Positions 8,759 to 17,008 of a stretch of DNA of 64,000 bases are shown here, piece by piece. Source of the DNA: Immundisolibacterales bacterium (GTDB lineage: Bacteria > Pseudomonadota > Gammaproteobacteria > HK1); the NCBI GenBank assembly GCA_026712715.1, contig JAPOPW010000039.1, positions 46,876 through 110,875 on the forward strand, given 5' to 3'. The translations under genes were made by a program, and so were the position numbers. The notes below the pieces were generated by a model. The model was given only the letters and a program-made list of their open reading frames with translations, did not search any database and had not been told where the DNA came from. Each line of letters starts with the position of its first letter. Within the stretch, counting starts at the first letter, position 1.

Positions 8759-10195
8759 ATGAACCAGACAACCGACACCCCATCCACGGACTCCGAGATC
8801 GTCTTCTCCCCGGCCGGCGAGCTCGTGCGCCGGCTCACCGAACGGGAGCTCAGCGCCGAAGAGCTCATGAATCGCTTCCTATCCCGGATCGAGGAGGTGA
8901 ACCCCGCGGTGAACGCGATCGTCACCCTGCTTCCGGACGCGGCCCTCGACGGGGCCCGCGCGGCGGACACGGCGCTCGCTCGGGGGGAGCCTCCGGGTCC
9001 GCTCCACGGACTCCCCGTCGCGGTCAAGGACCTGACGGTGACCCGGGGAATCCGGACCACGTTCGGCTCGCCCATCTATCGCGACTTCGTCCCGGACGAG
9101 GACGCGCTCTACGTCGAGCGCCTCCGGGCGGCGGGGGCAATCGTCGTCGGCAAGACCAACACGCCGGAGTTCGGGGCGGGATCGCAGACCTTCAACCCGG
9201 TGTTCGGCGCGACCCGGAACCCCTACTCGACGGGGCGTACCTGCGGCGGAAGCAGCGGCGGTGCGGCGGTCGCCGTCGCGTGCGGGATGCTCCCGATCGC
9301 GGACGGAACCGACATGGGAGGGTCGCTCCGCAACCCCGCGTCCTGGTCCAACGTGGTGGGCTTCCGCACCTCGCCGGGAAGGGTCCCGGTCTGGCCCCGC
9401 AACATGCTCTACAACCCGCTCGGCGTCGCCGGCCCCATCGCCCGGCGCGTGGCCGACGCGGCCCTGCTGCTCTCGGCGATGGCGGGTCCGGACCCGCGGG
9501 TGCCGCTCTCCATCGAGTCCCCGGGCGCCCGGTTCGCCGAGCCGCTCGAGCGCGAGTTCGCGGGCACGAGGGTCGCCTGGAGCCCGACCCTCGGCGGGTA
9601 TCCGATGGATCCGGCCGTGCTCGAAGTCTGCGGCGCGGCGGCGGCCCGGTTCGAGGAGCTCGGCTGCACGGTCGAGGAGGCGGACCCCGACTTGAGCGAC
9701 GCGGACGAGATCTTTCAGACCCTGCGGGCGTTCTCCTTCGCCATGGCCCACGAAGCGCACCTCCGGGACCACCGCGAGAAGATGAAGGACACCGTCGTGT
9801 GGAACGTCGAGAAGGGCCTCGCGCTCGGCGCGATGGAGGTCGCGCACGCCGAGGCGAAACGGGCCGCCCTGCTCGACCGCGTGGTCGCGTTCTTCGGCCG
9901 CTTCGACTACCTGGTCTGCCCGACCACGCAGGTGCCGCCGTTCCCGGTGGAGACCGACTGGGTGCGCGAGATCGACGGGGTGCAGCTCGAGACGTACATC
10001 GACTGGATGGCCGCGTGCTACGCGGTCACGGTGACCGGATGCCCGTCGATCTCGGTGCCGGCCGGCTTCACCCCGGACGGTCTCCCCATCGGAATCCAGA
10101 TCGTCGCCCCCCCGAAGTGCGACTTCGAGGCCCTGCAGCTCGCCCACGCCTACGAAGGAGTCTTCGACTTCGCGGCGCGCCGCCCGCGGCCGTGA
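8759..10195 (+). CDS. Amidase-signature family amidohydrolase
   Basis: 478-residue cytoplasmic serine hydrolase. The catalytic Ser-cisSer-Lys triad is visible: Lys90 in the VKDL motif, the cis-Ser in TCGGSSGGAAVA (Ser165/166) and the nucleophile Ser189 in GTDMGGSLRNPA. Length is normal for the family. It hydrolyses a linear amide, but amidase-signature enzymes act on many substrates (acylamides, malonamates, Glu-tRNA complexes), and GatA is unlikely since no gatC/gatB is adjacent. Start ATG 8759 follows GGAAAGGGA. It may be co-transcribed with the SulP gene 73 bp downstream. Confidence 0.92.
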   Translation: MNQTTDTPSTDSEIVFSPAGELVRRLTERELSAEELMNRFLSRIEEVNPAVNAIVTLLPDAALDGARAADTALARGEPPGPLHGLPVAVKDLTVTRGIRTTFGSPIYRDFVPDEDALYVERLRAAGAIVVGKTNTPEFGAGSQTFNPVFGATRNPYSTGRTCGGSSGGAAVAVACGMLPIADGTDMGGSLRNPASWSNVVGFRTSPGRVPVWPRNMLYNPLGVAGPIARRVADAALLLSAMAGPDPRVPLSIESPGARFAEPLEREFAGTRVAWSPTLGGYPMDPAVLEVCGAAAARFEELGCTVEEADPDLSDADEIFQTLRAFSFAMAHEAHLRDHREKMKDTVVWNVEKGLALGAMEVAHAEAKRAALLDRVVAFFGRFDYLVCPTTQVPPFPVETDWVREIDGVQLETYIDWMAACYAVTVTGCPSISVPAGFTPDGLPIGIQIVAPPKCDFEALQLAHAYEGVFDFAARRPRP

Positions 10196-10268
10196 GGCGC
10201 GGCGCAACGGCCTGAGCGACCGTGGCGGGGCGGGTCCCGCGACCTCGAGCAACGGAGGGCGACCCGGC

Positions 10269-11885
10269 TTGAACTACGACCTCGCCACGCTCCGGGGCGA
10301 TCTCTTCGGCGGCCTCACGTCCACGATCGTGGCCCTGCCGGTCGCCCTCGGCTTCGGCGTCGCTTCGGGTCTGGGGGCGGCGGCGGGCCTCTACGGCGCG
10401 ATCGCGGTCGGCTTCTCCGCGTCGGTGTTCGGCGGCACCCGATCCCAGATCTCCGGCCCCACCGGTCCGATGACGGTGGCCATGGCGGTCATCGTCACCA
10501 GCTACGCGTCCGATCTCGCCGAGGCGCTCACGATCGTGGTGATGGCCGGGTTGCTGCAGGTGCTCCTCGGTGTCTCCCGGGTCGGGCGCTACGTGGCCTA
10601 CACCCCGTACGTGGTCGTCTCCGGGTTCATGTCCGGGATCGGCATCATCATCATGCTCATCCAGGCCATGCCGTTCCTCGGCATGCCCACCGCGCCCGGA
10701 GGACCCATGGGCGCGGCGGCCGCGCTGCCCGCGGCGGTGGCCGACATGAACGCCGACGCCTTCATCATCGGCGCGGTCACCCTCGCGGTCGCGGTTCTCT
10801 GGCCCCGCCGGCTCGCGCGCCTCGTGCCGGGCCTGCTCGTCGGCCTCGTCGCCGGAACCGGGCTCGGGGTGCTGTGGCTCGACGGCGCGCCGATCATCGG
10901 CAGCGTGCCGGCCGGACTGCCCGAGATCCGGATCGGAATGCCGTCCGCCGGGTTCCTGCTGCGGGCCGTCGAGCCCGCTCTCATCCTCGCCCTGCTCGGG
11001 TCGGTGGACAGCCTCCTCACCTCCCTCATCGCCGACTCGCTGACCGGCACCCGCCACAACGCGAACCGGGAGCTCGTGGGCCAGGGGATCGGCAACATCG
11101 TGGCGGGGCTCTTCGGGGCCCTCCCCGGGGCCGGCGCGACCATGGGCACGGTGACCAACATCCGCGCCGGCGGCAGCACGCCGGTGTCGGGCGTGCTGCG
11201 CGCGCTGCTCCTGCTCGCGCTCGTGCTCGGCCTCGGCCGCTACGTCGAGCCGATCCCCCTCGCCGCCCTTGCCGGGGTGCTGATGAAGGTCGGCTGGGAC
11301 ATCATCGACTGGCGCCTGATCGCCCACGTCCACCGCATCCGGCGCGACCACCTGACCGTGATGGCCCTGACCCTGGGGCTCACGGTGTTCATCGACCTCA
11401 TCACCGCGGTCGCGATCGGGCTCATCGCGGCCGCGATGACCCAGGCGCGGCGCCAGGAGCAGATGGAGCTCGACAGCGTGGTCTCCGTGCCGATCCTCGA
11501 CCAGACGTTCTTCGACGGCGCGCACCATGCGGGGGGGGATGACCCCTACTCGGCCCGGGTCGGGCTGGTGGCGCTCAAGGGAAGCTTCACGGTCGCCTCC
11601 TCCAACAAGCTGGCGACCGTCATCGGAGCCGACATCAAGGAGCACGAGATCACCATCTTCGATTTCTCGGAGGCAACCTATCTCGACGACAGCGCGGCGA
11701 TGGTGATCGAGCAGCTCATCGAGGTCGCGCGACGGCAGGAGACCGAGCTCATCGTGATGGGGGCCGCGGGCCGGGTCGCGGAGACCCTGCGCACCCTCGA
11801 CATCCTGGGGCGGATTCCCCCCGATCGGATCGTCGACACCCGCGACGAGGCCCGCGAAGTCGCGACCGTGCTCCTTGGCCACTGA
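10269..11885 (+). CDS. SulP family anion transporter with C-terminal STAS domain
   Basis: 538 residues. The membrane part (about 1-400) has repeated hydrophobic helices and the SulP signatures GGTRSQISGPTGPM near residue 58 and LLGSVDSLLTSLIADSLTGT near residue 245. Residues about 430-538 form a STAS domain (FSEATYLDDSAAMVIEQLIE). Such proteins carry sulfate, bicarbonate or dicarboxylates as symporters or exchangers. The start is a TTG at 10269, preceded by GGAGGG at a normal distance; no ATG fits. It follows the amidase closely, so a shared transcript is plausible. The solute is not certain. Confidence 0.93.
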   Translation: MNYDLATLRGDLFGGLTSTIVALPVALGFGVASGLGAAAGLYGAIAVGFSASVFGGTRSQISGPTGPMTVAMAVIVTSYASDLAEALTIVVMAGLLQVLLGVSRVGRYVAYTPYVVVSGFMSGIGIIIMLIQAMPFLGMPTAPGGPMGAAAALPAAVADMNADAFIIGAVTLAVAVLWPRRLARLVPGLLVGLVAGTGLGVLWLDGAPIIGSVPAGLPEIRIGMPSAGFLLRAVEPALILALLGSVDSLLTSLIADSLTGTRHNANRELVGQGIGNIVAGLFGALPGAGATMGTVTNIRAGGSTPVSGVLRALLLLALVLGLGRYVEPIPLAALAGVLMKVGWDIIDWRLIAHVHRIRRDHLTVMALTLGLTVFIDLITAVAIGLIAAAMTQARRQEQMELDSVVSVPILDQTFFDGAHHAGGDDPYSARVGLVALKGSFTVASSNKLATVIGADIKEHEITIFDFSEATYLDDSAAMVIEQLIEVARRQETELIVMGAAGRVAETLRTLDILGRIPPDRIVDTRDEAREVATVLLGH

Positions 11886-12078
11886 CCCGGGCGGAGAACG
11901 GGGGAAGCGGAGTTGCTCCTCGGAGCAGTCGTCCCGCGCCCTCGGTTTCGCGGACGCAATCGTGGGGGCCTGCGCCGGATTGCCGGTTCCGTCCCCGGAG
12001 GGTGGCTGAGCCGCGCCCGGCGTGCCCGTCCCGCCCGCCGCGCCCCGCCCCAGTCCGGTCGCCACGGCCACCGGGCGA

Positions 12079-12107
12079 GCCTCCCGCGCGACGGATCGCC
12101 GGGAGGC
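12079..12107 (-). terminator. Hairpin just past the PotD-like binding-protein gene
   Basis: Perfect 8-bp inverted repeat (GCCTCCCG ... CGGGAGGC, 13-nt loop) starting 7 bp beyond the stop codon of the minus-strand binding-protein gene, in a gap between convergent genes. The position suggests transcript termination or 3'-end protection. There is no T-run, as is usual in GC-rich genomes. Confidence 0.4.
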
Positions 12108-12113
12108 GTCCCG

Positions 12114-13430
12114 TCATTCGGCGAGCCACGCGTCGAAGCGGGACTTGATCCGGTCGTAGAGGCTCGCGTACCACTCGGTGTCCTTGCGGATCGCGGTCCG
12201 GAAGTTCGCCGGGCTGGTCGGCAGGTGCGGGCGCATGTCCACCCCCGTCTCGGCGTGCGTGGACACGAGCTTCATCGAGGAGCGGCGGGCGGGGCCGTAC
12301 GCGATGTACCGCGCCTGCTCCGCGAGGGGATGAGTGCCGGTCGCGAAGCGCAGGAACTCGAGGACGTCGTCGCGGCGCCGCGTGCCGCGCGGGATCCCCC
12401 ACGTGCCGAGCTCGTAGATCTGTCCGTCCCAGATGATCTCGATGGGATGGCCCTGCACTGCCGCCGCGTCGAACAGGCGCCCGTTGTACTGTGAGGCGAA
12501 CACCGCCTCGCCACTGATGAGCATCTGCACCGGCTGGTCCATGGAAGTCCACCAGACTACCTGGTCGCGGATTCGATCGAGCCGCGCGAACGCGAGCCGA
12601 AGGCCCCGCTTGGTGCTCAGGAGCTGATAGAGGTCCTGGCGCGGCACCCCGTACGAACGGAGCGCCCATTCGAGGTTCGCTTCCGGACCACGGTGCAGGG
12701 CCCGCTTCCCGGGAAAGCGCTGGAGGTCGAAGAGATCCCCGATGCGGGTCGGCCGCTCCCCGGGGAACGCGTTCCGGTTGTAGCCGGCCACCATGGAATG
12801 AACGATCTGCGCGACCCCGCACTCGGTGAGGGCTCCGTCGATGAAGTCTCCGGCGGCCGGCGTGCCGTCGGGGGCCGGGTGGAGCTGCGAGTGGTCGAGC
12901 GGCTCGAGCAGCCCCTGCCGGCACGCGGCGCGGTTGTCCGCCATGGTCATGTCCACGAGGTTCCACGCGATGTCGCCGGCCTTCACCTGCCGGCGAAGCT
13001 CCTCGAGACCGCCGGCGTAGCGTTCGGTCTCGATGCGGATCCCGGTGCGTTCGGTGAACGGCGCGAAGTAGGCCCTGAGCTGGCTCTCCTCGTACGGGCC
13101 GCCCCAGGTCGCGACCGTGATGGCCCGATACGGGTCGGCGGGCGCAGCGACCGCGACGGTGGCGGCCCCGGCCCCGGCCGGCAGCGCGGCCGCCGCACAG
13201 AGCCCGGCCGCAACGAGCCACCGCACGGCACGGGGCGGCGACCCGGGACCTGGCACGGCGACGCCCCGGACGACGCCGGCCGCCCCGGCGGCGGCCTTCA
13301 CGATGGCAACGGCCCGGGCGACGGAGACGGGAGCCCGGGCAGCGCGTGCCGCCGTCCCGGCACGCCCGATGCCCGAAGCGGCCGTCCAGGGGAACAAGAG
13401 TACGTTGCCGACCTCCATCGCCTTCTCCAC
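12114..13430 (-). CDS. Extracellular solute-binding protein, PotD-like, orphan next to ClC
   Basis: 438 codons from GTG 13430. It is a paralogue of the protein at 5320-6432: shared features include VATWGGPYEESQ, the YAGGLEELR turn, and DGTPAAGDFIDGALTECGVA. A signal-peptide-like segment (VRWLVAAGLCAAAALPAGAGA) starts only at residue 69, so the true start may be the GTG at about 13226, which would give a normal 370-residue protein; upstream starts at 13430 or 13418 have a ribosome site but add an unlikely 68-residue leader. The gene begins 10 bp after the ClC gene on the same strand. No ABC permease is nearby. Ligand unknown. Confidence 0.8.
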   Translation of the reverse strand: MEKAMEVGNVLLFPWTAASGIGRAGTAARAARAPVSVARAVAIVKAAAGAAGVVRGVAVPGPGSPPRAVRWLVAAGLCAAAALPAGAGAATVAVAAPADPYRAITVATWGGPYEESQLRAYFAPFTERTGIRIETERYAGGLEELRRQVKAGDIAWNLVDMTMADNRAACRQGLLEPLDHSQLHPAPDGTPAAGDFIDGALTECGVAQIVHSMVAGYNRNAFPGERPTRIGDLFDLQRFPGKRALHRGPEANLEWALRSYGVPRQDLYQLLSTKRGLRLAFARLDRIRDQVVWWTSMDQPVQMLISGEAVFASQYNGRLFDAAAVQGHPIEIIWDGQIYELGTWGIPRGTRRRDDVLEFLRFATGTHPLAEQARYIAYGPARRSSMKLVSTHAETGVDMRPHLPTSPANFRTAIRKDTEWYASLYDRIKSRFDAWLAE

Positions 13431-13440
13431 CTGCGGACGT

Positions 13441-15207
13441 TCAGACTCCCGCGTTCTCCTCGCGGCGGATGTCGTCCATCGCTTCCCGGTACGCCTTCAC
13501 GATGGCCGCCTCGGAGACCACTCCCAGCATCCGCCCGCCCCCGTCCGCCTCGACCACCGGAATGGTCTCGCCGACGAAGTCCCCCATCCGCTCCATCGCG
13601 GCCCAAACCGAAGTCGTCGGGGTGAAGACGGGTTCCACCCGCTTGGCGAGGGCGCCCACGCCCTCCCCCGATGAGAAGCCGCCACCCTCCCCCGGCTCCT
13701 CGTTCGACAATATCTCGGCGAGCTTCACCCCACCGAGACAGACCCCGTCCGTGTCGACCACGTAGCCCTCGTGGCAGCGCGCGGCGAGAAGGCGCGACCG
13801 CGCCTTCGCGAGCGGCAGGTCCGGCGCGAGCGAGACGAAGTCCCGGCTGACGTGGGCCTCGATCGAGCGGCGCTCGAGGATCACCTTGTCGCGGCCGGCA
13901 GAGAGATCGAACCCGCGCAGGTGAAGCTGCACGTCGAACAGGGAACGGCCGAAGATGCGGTACGCGACCAGGTTCGAGAAGACCACGCTGACCATCGCCG
14001 CGGTCGCGAGGTCGTAGTTCCGGGTGAGCTCGAACACGATGAGGATCGTGGTCAGGGGCGCGCCGATGACCGCGCTCGCGACGGCCACCATCCCGCAGAT
14101 CGCGTAGATGGCGATATCCGAACGGAACTCGCCCACCAGCAGCTCGACCCCGTTGCCGGCGAACGCTCCGAACAGGATGCCGATGAGGAGGGCCGGGCTC
14201 AGCACCCCACCCGCGAATCCGAAGCCGATGCAAAGCGCCGTCGCGAGCAGCTTGGCCACGAGCAGGAACGCGAGCTCGCCGGGGGCGAACGCTTGGTCGA
14301 TGACCGCGAAGCGAAGCGTCTCCTTGCCGATCCCGAGGATGTCCGGCATCCCGATCGCGGCGACCCCGAGGACGGCGCCGGCGAGCATCGGCTTCATCCA
14401 GTCGGCGACGGGCACGCGGCGGGCGATGCGGCTCGAGAGGAGGATCGCCCGCATGTAGAGGACGGCGACGAAGGCGCCGGCCACCCCGATGAGGATGAAT
14501 CCGAGGAACTCCGGCGCGGCGACGACGTTCAGCGACTCCACCCGGAACAGGGGCGGGCGTTCGAAGACGACGTTGGCGACGACGTGGCCGACGGCCGCGG
14601 CCACCGTGATCGGGGCGAACGCGCGCAGGGAATAGTGCCGGAGGATGACCTCGTGCGCGAAGACGATCCCCGCGAGGGGAGCATTGAACGCGGTCGAGAT
14701 CGCGGCCGCGACGCCGCACCCCACCCACACGGTCGCGTTGCGCTCGGTGTGCCGGGTTAGGCGGGCGACGAGCGATCCGAAAGTAGCGCCGAGGTGGGCG
14801 AGCGGCCCGTACTGCCCGACGGAGGCCCCGGCCCCGAGGGAGACGAGGCTCGTCAGGGCGGAGAGGACCCCGGACCGTGGCGGCACCACGCCATCGAGGC
14901 CCTGCACGGCACGGATGATGTCGGGCGGGCCGTGCGGGCGCCGCTCCGGAATCAGGTAGTGGTGGACCAGCCCGACGACGAGCCCGCCCGCGGCGGGAAC
15001 GAGGACGGTGGCGACGAGCAGCAGCGTCCGGTCGTCCTGCATGAACCGGCTTCGCGGCGAGATGAGCAGCCACTCGTTGAGGAGGAGGACGAGGTCCACG
15101 AACCCGATCGCGGCGAGAGAGGCCACCACTCCGACCGCCATGCCGAGGGCGGCGCTCCACGCGATCCGGGCGGCCGGGCTCGGCTCGAGGGCCCGTCGCC
15201 GCCTCAT
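13441..15207 (-). CDS. ClC family chloride channel/transporter with C-terminal CBS domains
   Basis: 588 residues: a ClC membrane domain (about 15-440) followed by two CBS modules (about 455-588, ending near VVEADGGGRMLGVVSEAA). The second pore motif is recognisable as GFAGGVLSPALLIG. The first, normally GREGP, reads GQYGP at residues 131-135, so the external gating glutamate is replaced by tyrosine. In known exchangers that glutamate couples Cl- to H+, so this protein may act as a channel or have altered coupling (inference). CBS domains suggest nucleotide regulation. The downstream binding-protein gene is only 10 bp away. Confidence 0.92.
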   Translation of the reverse strand: MRRRRALEPSPAARIAWSAALGMAVGVVASLAAIGFVDLVLLLNEWLLISPRSRFMQDDRTLLLVATVLVPAAGGLVVGLVHHYLIPERRPHGPPDIIRAVQGLDGVVPPRSGVLSALTSLVSLGAGASVGQYGPLAHLGATFGSLVARLTRHTERNATVWVGCGVAAAISTAFNAPLAGIVFAHEVILRHYSLRAFAPITVAAAVGHVVANVVFERPPLFRVESLNVVAAPEFLGFILIGVAGAFVAVLYMRAILLSSRIARRVPVADWMKPMLAGAVLGVAAIGMPDILGIGKETLRFAVIDQAFAPGELAFLLVAKLLATALCIGFGFAGGVLSPALLIGILFGAFAGNGVELLVGEFRSDIAIYAICGMVAVASAVIGAPLTTILIVFELTRNYDLATAAMVSVVFSNLVAYRIFGRSLFDVQLHLRGFDLSAGRDKVILERRSIEAHVSRDFVSLAPDLPLAKARSRLLAARCHEGYVVDTDGVCLGGVKLAEILSNEEPGEGGGFSSGEGVGALAKRVEPVFTPTTSVWAAMERMGDFVGETIPVVEADGGGRMLGVVSEAAIVKAYREAMDDIRREENAGV

Positions 15208-15426
15208 CTCACCTCGCCCCGCCGGGCCCCCCGTTCATGGAGAACATCTTGACCATCGACATCGTCCGCGTACACCATCGCGCTACTCTACCGGAGCCCA
15301 AGGATGGGGAAGGTCCGCAAGACGACCTCACCGGTTCCTTCGTTTGGATCGGGCCGGTTCGAACGGCTCTGGAGCATGGCTGCCTGGAGTCGCGACCAAA
15401 TTCTTCCCCAGATTATTCCTTAGTCT

Positions 15427-15657
15427 TTGGGCTTTATTCTTGTGGTGGATCGGCTCCTGGCGGGGGAGAATCCGATCGCGGTCTTCCGCAGGCACCGCGG
15501 CATGAGGCAGCGGCACCTCGCGGAAGCGGCCGGCATCAACCCCGTCTACCTGTCGCAGATCGAGAGGGGGAAACGGAACGGCTCCACCAGGACCCTGGCC
15601 GCAATCGCCGCGGCGCTGCGCGTTGATCTGGACGACCTGCTCCCCCCGGCACCATAG
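15427..15657 (+). CDS. Small XRE-type helix-turn-helix protein, likely truncated antitoxin
   Basis: 76 codons at most. Residues about 12-70 form a complete lambda-repressor-like helix-turn-helix (RQRHLAEAAGINPVYLSQIE, then TRTLAAIAAALRVDLDDLL). Homologous antitoxins of the RelE/ParE type carry an additional N-terminal segment that is absent here because an in-frame TAG lies directly before. There is no ATG and no clear ribosome site; TTG 15427 or GTG 15442/15445 are the only options. The reading frame continues past its TAG into the toxin remnant. It may still bind DNA but is probably decaying. Confidence 0.55.
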   Translation: MGFILVVDRLLAGENPIAVFRRHRGMRQRHLAEAAGINPVYLSQIERGKRNGSTRTLAAIAAALRVDLDDLLPPAP

Positions 15658-15915
15658 TCAATAGGAAGCGGCCGTCCTCAGTGGCTGAAGTACTACCGCG
15701 CCCTGGTCCGGGATTTCGAAGCGATTCCGTCCGACCCGGACGGTGGACGCGACCGAAACCTGTTCGCGACGGGACTGCGCTCGATGAGCTACGGGCGCCA
15801 TGCCATCTTCTTCGCTCGGATCGCGTCGGCGGACAATGAGCCGGTAATCCTTCGAATCGTCCATCAGCGCCGTCACCTGCCGGCGCTGGTCTACTTCGAA
15901 GACCTCGAAGGATGA
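15658..15915 (+). pseudogene. Remnant of a RelE/ParE-family toxin
   Basis: Directly after the TAG of the helix-turn-helix gene, in the same frame, about 85 codons read as the middle and C-terminal part of a ParE/RelE-type toxin: LVRDFEAIPSDPD, then GLRSMSYGRHAIFF, LRIVHQRRHLPAL and a final FEDLEG before TGA 15913-15915. The usual N-terminal 20-25 residues and any start codon or ribosome site are missing. This is therefore a 5'-truncated toxin, paired with a likewise shortened antitoxin upstream. Frame intactness over 85 codons suggests recent loss. Confidence 0.6.
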
Positions 15916-15999
15916 TGGGTCGCCGCCGGGGGTGGCACCCGTCCGTCGAGCGCGGCCACTCGGCGGTGCATTCGGGTCGAGGGCCGACGATGACCGTCG

Positions 16000-16938
16000 T
16001 CAGGAGCCCTTCAGTCCGTCCGCGACGGCACGGATGTGCTCGACTCCGACTCCGCAGCAGCCGCCGACGATGGCGGCCCCGGCTTCGACCCATCGCCTGG
16101 CATCGTCCAGGTACTCGTCCGGCGATACCTGATCGACGAAGGCCCAGTTCGGTCGGGTCCAGTATCCGGCGTTGGGATAGGCACCGACCGGCCCCGAGTA
16201 CGCCCCGCGCAGGATCTTGACCGCATCCTCGGTCACATCCCGAACCGAGTGCATCATCAGCACGGCCGAGCCGCCAACCGACAAGATCTCCCGGACCGCC
16301 TCCGCCAGCGGGCCGTACGTCTCCGCCACATGGGAAGCTTCGCCGCTTTCCTCGATGCCATGCATGACGGCGCCGGTGTCGCGATCGCGAAGGCAGCTCA
16401 GGGCCACCCATACGGGCACCCCGAGGTCCTTCGTCGCGCTCACCATCGCCCGGACGGTACGTGCGATGGACCCCAGGCTCTCGAGAATCATGAGGTCTAC
16501 CCCTTCCTCGACCAGGATCTCTCCCTGGGCGCGAAAGTGGTCGAGCAACGGCTCCCAGTCGAGCGCGTCGAACCGGCCGTAGCTGCTGACCGAGCCGGCA
16601 ACGGCGACGGACCCCGAACGCGATGATCGGTCACGCTCCTCGAGGGCGATGCGCGCCGCGCGCCGGTTCCAGTCCTCGAAGTGCGCAGCGAGGCCATGGC
16701 GCTGCATGGCTTCACGGGTGGCGGAATAGCTGTTGGCGGTGATGACGTCCGCGCCGGCATCGATGTAGCGCCGGTGGACCTCGTGAACCAGGTCCGGACG
16801 GTCGGCGAGCGCACGGGCGCACCACACCCCCTGGTCCATGCGGGCCCCCAGACGCTCGAGCTCGGTCCCAATGGCCCCGTCCAGGATCACCGGCCCCCCG
16901 GCCTCGAGCCGTCCTTCAATCCGCTGGAGCGCTTCCAT
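16000..16938 (-). CDS. Homocysteine S-methyltransferase family protein
   Basis: 312 residues. The protein begins with the family pattern GGPVILDGAIGTELERLG, has ITANSYSATREAM near residue 65, and ends with the zinc-binding GGCCGVGVEHIRA; the third thiolate is the cysteine of VALSC around residue 190. It transfers a methyl group to homocysteine to form methionine, usually from S-methylmethionine, betaine or a similar donor. I prefer ATG 16938, which has GGAGGAG 6 nt before it, over ATG 16959, which would place the ribosome site inside the gene. No methionine-regulatory riboswitch was seen in the short upstream gap. Confidence 0.88.
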   Translation of the reverse strand: MEALQRIEGRLEAGGPVILDGAIGTELERLGARMDQGVWCARALADRPDLVHEVHRRYIDAGADVITANSYSATREAMQRHGLAAHFEDWNRRAARIALEERDRSSRSGSVAVAGSVSSYGRFDALDWEPLLDHFRAQGEILVEEGVDLMILESLGSIARTVRAMVSATKDLGVPVWVALSCLRDRDTGAVMHGIEESGEASHVAETYGPLAEAVREILSVGGSAVLMMHSVRDVTEDAVKILRGAYSGPVGAYPNAGYWTRPNWAFVDQVSPDEYLDDARRWVEAGAAIVGGCCGVGVEHIRAVADGLKGS

Positions 16939-17008
16939 CGATAGCTCCTCCACGCGCATCTCCGCGTCCCACGATCACTGGTGAGCCCCGAACGCTGAAG
17001 TGTCGCAC

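Noticed and set aside
15237..15626. A 129-codon plus-strand open stretch before the helix-turn-helix gene
   Set aside because: It runs in another frame through the HTH coding region and has no domain similarity; the HTH frame is the one with homology.
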